Shown one piece after another: positions 35,927-43,826 of a stretch of 64,000 bases of DNA; position 1 is the first letter of the stretch; each line of letters opens with the position of its first letter. A program made the position numbers and the translations under genes. The notes below the pieces were generated by a model that saw nothing but the letters and a program-made list of their open reading frames with translations, was not told where the DNA came from and searched no databases. The DNA is from Collinsella sp. TM10-22 (lineage in GTDB: Bacteria > Actinomycetota > Coriobacteriia > Coriobacteriales > Coriobacteriaceae). The stretch spans positions 248,001 through 312,000 of the forward strand of contig NZ_QSOC01000003.1 of assembly GCF_003466125.1 (NCBI RefSeq). Direction: 5' to 3'.

Positions 35927-36415
35927 ATGCGCGTTGATTTGAGGGTGAAGCATGATGTCGAGGCCAGGAAGGCGGCCATAGGGCTCTTCGAGCTCGGGCA
36001 CGGGTATAAATCTGCCGCGATTGCCCTTTCGCTTCCCGCGGAAGCCGTGAGAAGATGGCAGGAGATATACCGCGCGTTCGGGAGCGAGGTGCTGCTGCGC
36101 ATGGACGGAAAGCAGGGCAGGTACACATACGAGCAGAAGGTCGCCGCCTCCGCCGTCGTCGACGGCGGCATGACGAAGACCGAGGCGATGGCGGCGTTCG
36201 GCATAATGTCGATGTCGCCGCTCAAGAAGTGGTGCGCGCTATACCGCCGGGGCGGCGCGGAGGCCCTGCGCCCGAGGCCCAAGGGCCGGCCGAGCGGTTC
36301 CAGGGCGAGGCCGCGGACCCGCGAGGAGGAGCTCGAGGAGCGGTGCCGTAGGCTCGAGGCCGAAGTGGCCTACCTAAAAAAATTACGCGCCCTGGTCGAG
36401 AGGGACGGGCTCTGA
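35927..36415 (+). CDS. IS3 transposase OrfA
   Basis: A 162-aa DNA-binding part of the transposase. Two HTH units are visible (KAAIGLFELGHGYKSAAIAL and KTEAMAAFGIMSMSPLKKW), followed by a basic stretch and a leucine-zipper-like end (EERCRRLEAEVAYLKKLRAL). The end wording resembles the IS150 group. ATG 35927 has GGGAGG 7 nt upstream. Near the end is the run A AAA AAA at 36376-36382, a strong -1 slippery heptamer in the right frame. Confidence 0.93.
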   Translation: MRVDLRVKHDVEARKAAIGLFELGHGYKSAAIALSLPAEAVRRWQEIYRAFGSEVLLRMDGKQGRYTYEQKVAASAVVDGGMTKTEAMAAFGIMSMSPLKKWCALYRRGGAEALRPRPKGRPSGSRARPRTREEELEERCRRLEAEVAYLKKLRALVERDGL

Positions 36416-37287
36416 CCAGGGCGAAGGCCGAAGCGGTCGCGGCCCTGCGCGCCGAGGGACACGCACTCGGGCACCTGCTCGCATGCGCCGAGCTCAAGAG
36501 GTCGACCTACTACTACGCCCTCGCGCACCCGCCGAGGCCCACGCGCCCCGAGCTCCGGGAGGCGGCCGCCGAGATCTTCTCGCGCACCGCCAACGGCTGC
36601 GGGCACCGGCAGATAGCGATGTGCCTCAGGGCGGAAGAGGGGGCCGTGATAGCCGACAAGACCGTGCTCAAGATGATGCGCGAGATGGGGATTCGCTGCG
36701 GGATCAGACGCGAGACGGCCTACCACAGGTACAACTCGTACAAGGGCGTCGTCGGCAGAACGTTCGAGAACGTGATCGCGAGGGATTTCGACGCCGGGGC
36801 CCCGTGGCAGAAGCTGGGGACGGACGTCACCGAGTTCAAGGTGGCTGGCGGCAAGGCCTACTGGGCCCCGACGCTGGACTTCTGCACCAAGGAGATTGTG
36901 GCGAGCGACATATCGACCACGCCCGACATGGCCCAGCAGGTGAGGATGCTCGACGAGCTGCTGTCCAAGATCCCCGAGGGCGCCGCCCCGACCATGCACT
37001 CGGACCGGGGCTGGCAGTACCAGCACGCCTCATACACATCCAGGCTCGAGGCCGCCGGCATCGTCCAGAGCATGTCCAGGAAGGCGAACTGCATCGACAA
37101 TGCCGCCACCGAGCAGCTCTTCGGCCACGTCAAGGACGAGTTCTACAGGGGCCGCGAGTGGAAGACGTTCGAGGATTTCAAACGCGACCTGGAGGAATAC
37201 ATAGTCCACTGGAACACGAGCCGGAGGCAGGTAAGATTGAAGGGCCTGACCCCGGAGGAGTACCGGAATCAGGCCCTCGCGGCCTAG
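36382..37287 (+). CDS. IS3 transposase OrfB (catalytic, made by -1 frameshift)
   Basis: The integrase-fold part in the -1 frame relative to OrfA. The frame is open from the slippery heptamer, with no ATG until 36619, so expression as an OrfAB fusion is expected. The DDE residues are D in GTDVTEFKVAGGK, D in MHSDRGWQYQ, and E in NAATEQLFGHVKDEF. The family end IVHWNTSRRQ ... LTPEEYRNQ is present. Intact. Confidence 0.92.
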   Translation: MTRPGREGRALTRAKAEAVAALRAEGHALGHLLACAELKRSTYYYALAHPPRPTRPELREAAAEIFSRTANGCGHRQIAMCLRAEEGAVIADKTVLKMMREMGIRCGIRRETAYHRYNSYKGVVGRTFENVIARDFDAGAPWQKLGTDVTEFKVAGGKAYWAPTLDFCTKEIVASDISTTPDMAQQVRMLDELLSKIPEGAAPTMHSDRGWQYQHASYTSRLEAAGIVQSMSRKANCIDNAATEQLFGHVKDEFYRGREWKTFEDFKRDLEEYIVHWNTSRRQVRLKGLTPEEYRNQALAA

Positions 37288-37406
37288 TCGCTATTTAGGG
37301 CGTCCAAGATTTGGGGCGCAGTTCAATGTGGTGGCGGGCTTTTTGCATGTCGCGCGTGGGATAGAACACATGCGAGAGAAAAACGCGGCTATTCGCTGCC
37401 CGCTGT

Positions 37407-38417
37407 CTAGCTGCTCGCGCGTTGCACGAGCTTAACGGGGACGAGCGTCTCCATCTCGGGCTCTTCGCCGCGCAGCAGGGCGAGCAGGGCCTGACATCCC
37501 TCGTGCGCGAGGCGCTCGGGGAAGCGGCGGATAGTGCTGATTTGCGGCGTCGGAAGCTGCGCATAGACGGAATCGTCGAAGCCGATGAGACGGACGTCCT
37601 CGGGTACGCGCTTGCCGGCGGCAACGAGCGCACGCAGCGCGCCCACGGCTGCGTGGTCGCTATGGGCGAAGATGCCGTCGACGGGGTAGCCCGTGGAGAG
37701 GAAGTCGGTCACGAGCTCTTCGGACTCGATGATGCTCGGCTGCTTACCCGAGACAAACAGCTGGTAGTCGCGGCGTAGCGGCATTCCGTGCGCGGCGAGC
37801 GCCCGCTCGTAGCCCATCTGGCGCTCGTTGCCGGGGTAGTTGGCGGTAAAACTCGAGATGCTCAGGATGTCCTTGCAGCCGCGCTCGATGAGGTGCTCGG
37901 TCGCCATGTAGCCACCGCCGATGTTGTCGGAGCCCACGTGTGGGAAACCGAGGTCGTTTTCGGGCGCACGGTCGATGCAGACCACGGGGATTCCGTGGGG
38001 GACGAACTCGCCGTCGAGCCTGCGCAGGCCGGAGATACAGATGATGCCGTCGGCCTGCTTGCTTGCCAGCGTGCGGAAGTAGTCGCGCTCGCGGGCAGGG
38101 TCATTGGCGCTGTTGCAAACAAAGACCGAGTAGTCCTCGGTTGCCAGCTCGCGCTCCACATGCAGGGCGATCTTGGAAAAGAAGTCGTTGGAGATGTCCG
38201 GCACGATCATGCCGATGGTCCGGGACTGGGCCATACGGAGGCTCTTCGCCGCCATGTTCGTGACGTAGCCGTATTCCTTGAGGGCGGCTTCCACGCGCTT
38301 GCGGGTGTCTTCGGAAAAACGGCCGCTGCCGTTGATGACGTGGGAGACCGTGGCGACGGATACGCCGGCCGCGACGGCAATCTGGCGCATGGATGGGCGC
38401 TTGCCTGGTGTGGGCAT
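37407..38417 (-). CDS. LacI-family transcriptional regulator
   Basis: 336 aa. The N-terminal LacI HTH is SMRQIAVAAGVSVATVSHVING with a hinge helix (MAAKSLRMAQSRTIGMIVPD), followed by a periplasmic-binding-like sugar domain (ISNDFFSKI; VVCIDRAPE; LIGFDDSVYAQ). It is convergent with rpiB across the IS-split terminator. An operator-like GGTTAACAGATTAACC lies 24 bp before its start, and two matching sites precede the epimerase-rpiB unit. It is thus the probable repressor of that unit and of itself. The start codon has AGGAGG upstream on the minus strand. Confidence 0.93.
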   Translation of the reverse strand: MPTPGKRPSMRQIAVAAGVSVATVSHVINGSGRFSEDTRKRVEAALKEYGYVTNMAAKSLRMAQSRTIGMIVPDISNDFFSKIALHVERELATEDYSVFVCNSANDPARERDYFRTLASKQADGIICISGLRRLDGEFVPHGIPVVCIDRAPENDLGFPHVGSDNIGGGYMATEHLIERGCKDILSISSFTANYPGNERQMGYERALAAHGMPLRRDYQLFVSGKQPSIIESEELVTDFLSTGYPVDGIFAHSDHAAVGALRALVAAGKRVPEDVRLIGFDDSVYAQLPTPQISTIRRFPERLAHEGCQALLALLRGEEPEMETLVPVKLVQRASS

Positions 38418-38440
38418 GGGGCCTCCTGCTGCTTTCGGGT

Positions 38441-38456
38441 GGTTAACAGATTAACC
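38441..38456 (-). promoter_or_regulatory. LacI-type operator, autoregulatory
   Basis: GGTTAACAGATTAACC matches the sites at 34565 and 34599 in 13-14 of 16 positions. It lies just upstream of the LacI-type gene, suggesting autoregulation and one small regulon. Confidence 0.7.
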
Positions 38457-38484
38457 GAGATTGTAGCGCATGCGCGATGCCGTA

Positions 38485-38670
38485 ATGGGTCGCTTCGAAG
38501 TCGTTTTGTCGCGCTCGGTCTGCACCTTGGATAAGAAGGAGTTCGTCGAGCACTCCGATCCGGAGCACACGCGCGCCAACATCCCGCTGTTCCAGCAGGG
38601 CATCATGATACAGCAGCTCAACTCCGAGAAGCTCGTGGTCGAGATCATGGTGAAGTTCTGCGGCCAGTAA
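38485..38670 (+). CDS. Short ORF, possibly a 3' gene remnant
   Basis: 61 aa (MGRFEVVLSR ... EIMVKFCGQ), with codon use like real genes of this genome but no clear ribosome site before any start. It begins inside the lacI-type promoter region. I do not recognise it. It could be the surviving C-terminal end of a lost gene. A hairpin with a T-run (38702-38726) follows, as after a real gene. Confidence 0.35.
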   Translation: MGRFEVVLSRSVCTLDKKEFVEHSDPEHTRANIPLFQQGIMIQQLNSEKLVVEIMVKFCGQ

Positions 38671-38701
38671 TTACTGCATCACATATTCTGTTGTCACCTG
38701 G

Positions 38702-38728
38702 GAGGCTCGCTTTTGCGGGCCTCTTTGC
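38702..38728 (+). terminator. Probable terminator
   Basis: GAGGCTCGC faces GCGGGCCTC around TTTT, then CTTTGCG. It lies 31 bp after the short ORF. Confidence 0.55.
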
Positions 38729-38754
38729 GTTGCTATGGAGCCCTGGTCTGTCGA

Positions 38755-38794
38755 TAAACAAAGCGCCCGCTTGCTGGGGGAGCAAGCGGGCGCC
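38755..38794 (-). terminator. Terminator of the PknB operon (minus strand)
   Basis: GCGCCCGCTTGCT (38763-38775) faces AGCAAGCGGGCGC (38781-38793), 13 bp perfect with a 5-nt loop and a T-rich tail on the minus strand. It ends the minus-strand cell-wall cluster. Confidence 0.85.
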
Positions 38795-38845
38795 TGTGAG
38801 CGAATATGTTTGCGGCGAGAGCCGTAATGAGCGGTTGGGTGGCGA

Positions 38846-40807
38846 CTAGTTGGTCGTACCGGAATCGTCGCCCGTGCTCGTGCCCGAACCCGAGCCCGAG
38901 CCAGAAAGTGCAACCGTCAGCGTAATCGTGCTGTCGGTGGACTGCTTGCCGGTGGGGGAGACGCCCGTAACGGTGGCATCCTCGTTACCGCTCACGGGAT
39001 TGCCGTTCTGGTCACAGAAGCCAATGTTATAGAAACCGGCGTTGTTGAGCGCGGTGACGGCGGCAGAGATGCTCTTGCCGTACAGGTTGCCCGGAACGCT
39101 GGCCTTGCCGGACTTCTTGGCAATGACGACGGTAATCGTGGCACCGGGCTTCTGCTTGCCGCTGGGGTTCCAGCTGATCACGGTGCCCTCGGTAACCGAG
39201 TCGTTCTCCTGGTAGCTCACGTCGACGCCAAAGCCTGCCATATCGAGGGCGTTTCGCGCCTGGGCCTCGGTCATGTCGGTCAGGTCGGGGACGGACGTGG
39301 TATCCGGGCCGCTCGAGACCTTGTACGAGATGGTCGTGCCCTTCTCGACTTCCTTACCGGCTTCGGTGACCTGCTCAAAGACCTGGCCCTCATCGGCCTC
39401 GTTGGCCTCCTCGGTGGCGTTGCCCTTTAGGCCAACGCTTGCCAGTGCCGCCTCTGCCTGGTCCTTGGTTAGACCGACAAGCTGGGGAACCTCAACCTTC
39501 TCGGAGGGCTTGGGGCCCTTGGAGATCACCAGGTTCACCTTGGTGCCTTTGGGCTTCTTGGTGTTGCCGTTGGGGGTCTGCTCGGCAACCTTGCCCTCGT
39601 CGACATCGTCGTTATAGCTCTGGTCGATGGTGCCGACCTCAAGGCCTTCCTCCTTGATCAGCTCGACGGCAGTCTGCTGGTCCTTGCCCAGCACGTCGGG
39701 CACGGTGACCTGTTCGTCGCCAAAGAGTCCTGTGGCAAAGGCCACCACGATGCCGATGACGGCAACAGCTGCCACCACGGCGGCGATGATCTTGTTTTTG
39801 TTGGACTTGGGCTTTTCGACCTCGTAGGAGCCGGTGGAGCCCGAAACCGAGCTACGGGCGGTATTCTGGCCGCTCACGCCCGAGACGGGACGCACCATGG
39901 CGCGCGTCTGATCGGAAAGCTCGCGAGTCTTGGTGGCGCCCAGCTCACCGGGGGCACCGATGATGCGCGTGGGCTCTGAAATGTTGACGGCACGACCGGA
40001 CAGGTAGCTGTTGAGCACCTGACGCAGCTCGTCGGCGGTCTGGAAGCGGTTTGCCGGGTCCTTCTCCATGCACTTAAGGATGATGCGCTCAAGGTCGGCA
40101 TCGACACCGGAGTTGATCTGGCTCGGCGGAATAGGCAGCTCGTTGACCTGCTTGAGTGCGACCGAGATAGCGTCGTCACCGTCAAAGGGAACGCGGCCGG
40201 TGGCGCACTCATACATCACGACGCCCAGCGAGTAGATATCCGAGGTGGGGCCGAGGTCCTGACCGCGGGTCTGCTCGGGGCTGACGTAGTGGGCGGTTCC
40301 CAGCACGTTGTTGTCTTGCGTGAGGTGGCTGTTCTTGGCGCGCGCGATGCCAAAGTCCATGACCTTGATGTTGCCGTCGGGCAGCACCATGATGTTCTGC
40401 GGCTTGATGTCGCGGTGGATGATCTCGTGCTTGTGGGCGACCGAGAGTGCAGAGCTGATCTGCGATCCGATCTGGGCGACCTTCTTGGGGTCGAGGGCAC
40501 CGTGGCTCTTGATTCCGCTCTTAAGGTCGGTACCGCGCAGGTACTCCATGACGATGTAATAGGTGTCGCCGTCCTTGCCCCAATCGTAGACGCCAACGAT
40601 ATAGGGGGAGGAGAGACCGGCTGCTGCCTGGGCCTCCTGCTTAAAGCGTGCGGCGAAGGTTGCGTCGCCAGCATACTGTGGCAGCATGATCTTGACGGCT
40701 ACCGTGCGGTCGAGGACCTGGTCCTGTGCACGGTAGACGGTCGCCATACCGCCTGTCCCCACCTTATCCTTGAGGAGGTATCTTCCCCCGAGGACCCTCT
40801 GTTCCAT
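38846..40807 (-). CDS. pknB: PASTA-domain Ser/Thr protein kinase (PknB/PrkC)
   Basis: 653 aa. The kinase domain (about 5-275) has DKVGTGGMATVYRA, the catalytic HRDIKPQNIM and DFGIARA. A juxtamembrane linker, one membrane segment (about 338-360, IIAAVVAAVAVIGIVVAF) and four extracellular PASTA repeats follow, ending in a Gly/Ser/Thr tail. PASTA kinases sense muropeptides or lipid II and tune growth and division. It is the last gene of the cluster that includes its phosphatase and the RodA-PBP fusion. ATG 40807 has AGGAG 5 nt upstream; a start at 40822 is less likely. The 132-bp gap before it contains no gene. Confidence 0.95.
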   Translation of the reverse strand: MEQRVLGGRYLLKDKVGTGGMATVYRAQDQVLDRTVAVKIMLPQYAGDATFAARFKQEAQAAAGLSSPYIVGVYDWGKDGDTYYIVMEYLRGTDLKSGIKSHGALDPKKVAQIGSQISSALSVAHKHEIIHRDIKPQNIMVLPDGNIKVMDFGIARAKNSHLTQDNNVLGTAHYVSPEQTRGQDLGPTSDIYSLGVVMYECATGRVPFDGDDAISVALKQVNELPIPPSQINSGVDADLERIILKCMEKDPANRFQTADELRQVLNSYLSGRAVNISEPTRIIGAPGELGATKTRELSDQTRAMVRPVSGVSGQNTARSSVSGSTGSYEVEKPKSNKNKIIAAVVAAVAVIGIVVAFATGLFGDEQVTVPDVLGKDQQTAVELIKEEGLEVGTIDQSYNDDVDEGKVAEQTPNGNTKKPKGTKVNLVISKGPKPSEKVEVPQLVGLTKDQAEAALASVGLKGNATEEANEADEGQVFEQVTEAGKEVEKGTTISYKVSSGPDTTSVPDLTDMTEAQARNALDMAGFGVDVSYQENDSVTEGTVISWNPSGKQKPGATITVVIAKKSGKASVPGNLYGKSISAAVTALNNAGFYNIGFCDQNGNPVSGNEDATVTGVSPTGKQSTDSTITLTVALSGSGSGSGTSTGDDSGTTN

Positions 40808-40939
40808 TCCTGCTCCTAACATAACTATTCGCTCAACGATGTGTGTAGTACCTACGATGTGGCCGCTGGGGCCGTGTGGCGCGTTGCCGCTAACTCTTCG
40901 GCCGCGGCGCGCCTCGGGTGTCCGATTCGATCATGGGCA

Positions 40940-43810
40940 TCACGCTCCCTGTGCGGCGAGCGCCGCGGTCAGGACGATGCCGGCAATCTTGGCCGCCTTG
41001 ACGTCGTGTTTGTCGTAATCCTCCAAGGCCACCGAGATGGCGACCGTGGGTGAATCGTAAGGTGCAAAGCCAACGAACATCGAGTTGACGTTGGTGCCGC
41101 CGATCTCGGCCGAGCCGGTCTTGCCGGCGACCTTGACGCCGGGGACCTGGGCATCGGTGCCGGTACCGGACTGGACGACGGCGAGCATGGCCTGCTTGAC
41201 CTGGTCGGCCGTGGCAGAGCTGACAGCCTGGCCCAGCGAGCGGGACTGCGTGGTCTTAACCACGGTTCCGTCTGGGGCGAGTACCTGGGCTACAAAGTAC
41301 GGGTCCATGACCACGCCACTGTTAGCGATGGCGGCGGCAATCACGGCGTTTTGCATGACGGTGGTCTGCGGGCCGGGCGTGTGGTCCATGCCGACAGGCT
41401 GGCCGGCGCCGGCCCAGGCGGTCTCCCACTCGGTCATGAGCGACGGGTCGGCCATGATGGAGGCCGTGGAGGTCAGGTCCTGGCCGAGCTCTTGGCCGTA
41501 GCCAAAGGCGTTGGTAAACTGCACGAGCGTGTTTGCGCCAACTTCGTTTGCCACCTGGCCAAAGACGACGTTGGAGGACACGGCAAAGGCCTGCTGCAGG
41601 CTGATGGTGCCGTAGCTCTCGTTGGCATAGTTGATGACCGGTGCGTTGCCGATGTCCATGGAGCCGGGCGCCTGGTAGGTGCTGGTAAGGCTGGCGGTAC
41701 CGGTCTCGAGTGCCGCGGAAAGCGTAACGACCTTAAACGTGGAGCCCGGCGTGTACAGCGCGTCCATGGCGCGATTGTACATGGAGCCGTCCTCGCCGCC
41801 GCCCGCCTGCAGCAGGGCGTCGATGTTGGTGTTGTCGTAGGTGGGCGAGCTGGCACATGCGAGTACCGCGCCGGTACGCGGGTCGATGACCACTACAGCG
41901 CCCTTAAAGCCCTTGAGTGCCTGCTCGGCAGCTGTCTGGATACGCGAGTCGATGGTGAGCTTGGCGGTGTTGCCCGGCTGGGTCTGGCCCGCGAGCGACG
42001 CGATGGCGTTGTTCCAGCTGGAGTAATCCTTGGAGCCGGTGAGCGTGTCGTTCATGACACTCTCGATGGCGGTGGTGCCAAACTGCTGGCTCACGTAGCC
42101 AACCACGTGCGCTGCCAGGTTGCCGTTGGGGTAGGAGCGTACGTAGGTGCCGTCCTCCTGCTGCAGCGACTCGGCCAGCGTCACGCCGTCGGACGTGATG
42201 ATGGAGCCGCGCTGGATGTACTTGGAGCGGGCGATGGTGTGGTTGTTGGTCGGCATATCCTGATAGTCCTTGGCCTTGATGACCTGGACATAGGTGAGGT
42301 TGCCGATAAGGATGGCAAACAGCGCCGTAAAGGCTAGCACCGCACGGGTTAGACGGTTGGCGAGCGCAACGCGGCCGAGCACACCGGATTCAGGCGTGTC
42401 GAGCAGGCGGCGGCGCATGCGCGAGCCGACGGAATGGCTGCCACTGCCGTAGGAAGACGAGGTGGCAAAGCGCGTGCCCGTCGGGGCGGCGGCAGATGCG
42501 ACCTGATCATCGGTGATGGCGGCCATGGTGCCGGTGCCGGTAAGCTCTGCCTCGCGTCCGGTTGCCTCGTCACCGGCGCGCAGCAGAAGCGCGACGATGA
42601 TAAAGCTCGCCAGCAGCGAGGAGCCGCCCTGGCTCATAAAAGGCAGGGTGACGCCGGTCAGCGGGATCAGGCGGGTTACGCCGCCAACGATCAAGAAGGC
42701 CTGGAAGCTGATGGCGGCCGTAAGGCCCGTGGCACTAAAGGCTGCGAGGTCGGATTTAGCGCGGGCAGCCGTGGTGAGGCCACGCACGGCAAAGAGCATA
42801 AACAGGATGAGCACGGCGCCGCCGCCCAAAAGGCCCATCTCCTCGCCGATAGCCGAGAAGATAAAGTCGGACTCGACGACGGGGATGTTGTTGGCCATGC
42901 CGTTGCCGATGCCAACACCGACCAGACCGCCATCGGCAAGCGAGAAGAGCGACTGGACGATCTGGTAGCCCTGGCCCTGGGCGTCCTTAAAAGGATCGAC
43001 CCAAACCTGGAAACGTACCTGAACGTGAGACAGGAACTTGTAGGCGCCCACGGCTCCAACGGCTAAGAGCGCAAGGCCGATAACGACATACGAGAATCGT
43101 CCCGTGGCAACGTAGAGCATCAGCAAGAAGATGGTGTAGAACAGTACGGCCGAACCCAGGTCGCGTTCGAAGACGACGACGAGCAGGCACACACCCCACA
43201 CGGCAAACAGCGGCAGCAGCAGTCGCAGGCGAGGGATCTTAAAGCCCAGGATCTTGCGGTTGGAGATGGAGAGCAACTCGCGGTTCTCGGCCAAGTAGCC
43301 GGCCAGGAACAGCACGATAAAGACCTTGGCGAACTCGCCGGGCTGGATGGTAAAGCCCGCGATGCGAATCCACAGCTTGGAGCCCGAGATCGTAGTGCCG
43401 ATAAAGATGGGCAGCATCAGCAGAATGATGCCGACAATGCCAAAGGTGTACTTGTAGCGCATGACCACGTCGAGGTTTCTGACCAGTGCAAGCGTTCCCA
43501 CCATGAGCGCCACCGAGACAAACAGGATGATGAGCTGTGAGATGGCGAGAGCGGGGGCGAGGCGTGTCACGAACGTGATGCCGATGCCCGAAAGTATAAA
43601 TACGATGGGCAGGATGGCGGGGTCGGCGCCAGGCGCCAAGATGCGCACGGCGATATGTGCTGCGGCGAAGGCGGCGAAGAGGCCGATCGGTACGGCGAGC
43701 GTCTCAAAGGAGATGGCAGCGCCCGCGGTGAGGACGTACATCGCATACAGCAGGATGACGGGGAACGCCGAGGCGATGAGCAAGAGCAGTTCGGTGTTGC
43801 GGCGACTCAT
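40940..43810 (-). CDS. SEDS-PBP fusion: RodA/FtsW glycosyltransferase joined to a penicillin-binding protein
   Basis: 956 aa holding two enzymes that are usually separate. Residues about 1-425 are a polytopic SEDS protein (FERDLGSAVLFYTIF; GIGNGMANNIPVVESDF; PFMSQGGSSLLA), the peptidoglycan polymerase. A cytoplasmic Ser-rich linker follows (about 430-490). A further membrane helix (about 500-520) leads to a class B PBP with its dimerisation region (RGSIITSDG) and transpeptidase motifs STFK (Ser about 690), SSN (about 745) and KTGSAE (about 897). All three active-site motifs are intact. ATG 43810 has AAAGGGAG 8 nt upstream. It lies 16 bp after the phosphatase gene, as rodA-pbpA do in other actinobacteria. 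Confidence 0.95.
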   Translation of the reverse strand: MSRRNTELLLLIASAFPVILLYAMYVLTAGAAISFETLAVPIGLFAAFAAAHIAVRILAPGADPAILPIVFILSGIGITFVTRLAPALAISQLIILFVSVALMVGTLALVRNLDVVMRYKYTFGIVGIILLMLPIFIGTTISGSKLWIRIAGFTIQPGEFAKVFIVLFLAGYLAENRELLSISNRKILGFKIPRLRLLLPLFAVWGVCLLVVVFERDLGSAVLFYTIFLLMLYVATGRFSYVVIGLALLAVGAVGAYKFLSHVQVRFQVWVDPFKDAQGQGYQIVQSLFSLADGGLVGVGIGNGMANNIPVVESDFIFSAIGEEMGLLGGGAVLILFMLFAVRGLTTAARAKSDLAAFSATGLTAAISFQAFLIVGGVTRLIPLTGVTLPFMSQGGSSLLASFIIVALLLRAGDEATGREAELTGTGTMAAITDDQVASAAAPTGTRFATSSSYGSGSHSVGSRMRRRLLDTPESGVLGRVALANRLTRAVLAFTALFAILIGNLTYVQVIKAKDYQDMPTNNHTIARSKYIQRGSIITSDGVTLAESLQQEDGTYVRSYPNGNLAAHVVGYVSQQFGTTAIESVMNDTLTGSKDYSSWNNAIASLAGQTQPGNTAKLTIDSRIQTAAEQALKGFKGAVVVIDPRTGAVLACASSPTYDNTNIDALLQAGGGEDGSMYNRAMDALYTPGSTFKVVTLSAALETGTASLTSTYQAPGSMDIGNAPVINYANESYGTISLQQAFAVSSNVVFGQVANEVGANTLVQFTNAFGYGQELGQDLTSTASIMADPSLMTEWETAWAGAGQPVGMDHTPGPQTTVMQNAVIAAAIANSGVVMDPYFVAQVLAPDGTVVKTTQSRSLGQAVSSATADQVKQAMLAVVQSGTGTDAQVPGVKVAGKTGSAEIGGTNVNSMFVGFAPYDSPTVAISVALEDYDKHDVKAAKIAGIVLTAALAAQGA

Positions 43811-43826
43811 AAGCGGCACTCCCTTT

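Larger units (their letters stand above)
35880..37325 (+). mobile_element. IS3-family insertion sequence, complete
   Basis: 1,446 bp. The terminal inverted repeats are 35880-35903 (TGAACTGCCTCCCATTTCTT and four more bases) and 37302-37325, 24 bp with four mismatches. A 3-bp target duplication, ATG, is at 35877-35879 and 37326-37328. It carries OrfA and OrfB in the usual overlapping arrangement with a slippery heptamer. All parts appear intact, so it may be active. A palindrome at about 35888-35919 overlaps the left end. Confidence 0.93.
35862..37345. terminator. Bidirectional terminator split by an IS element
   Basis: Left arm AAAAGCCCGTCACC (35862-35875) and right arm GGTGGCGGGCTTTTT (37330-37344) are complementary apart from one G-T pair. 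Joined across the IS with one copy of the ATG duplication, they give a hairpin with a short loop and a T-run. It would have ended rpiB on plus and the lacI-type gene on minus. Confidence 0.8.
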
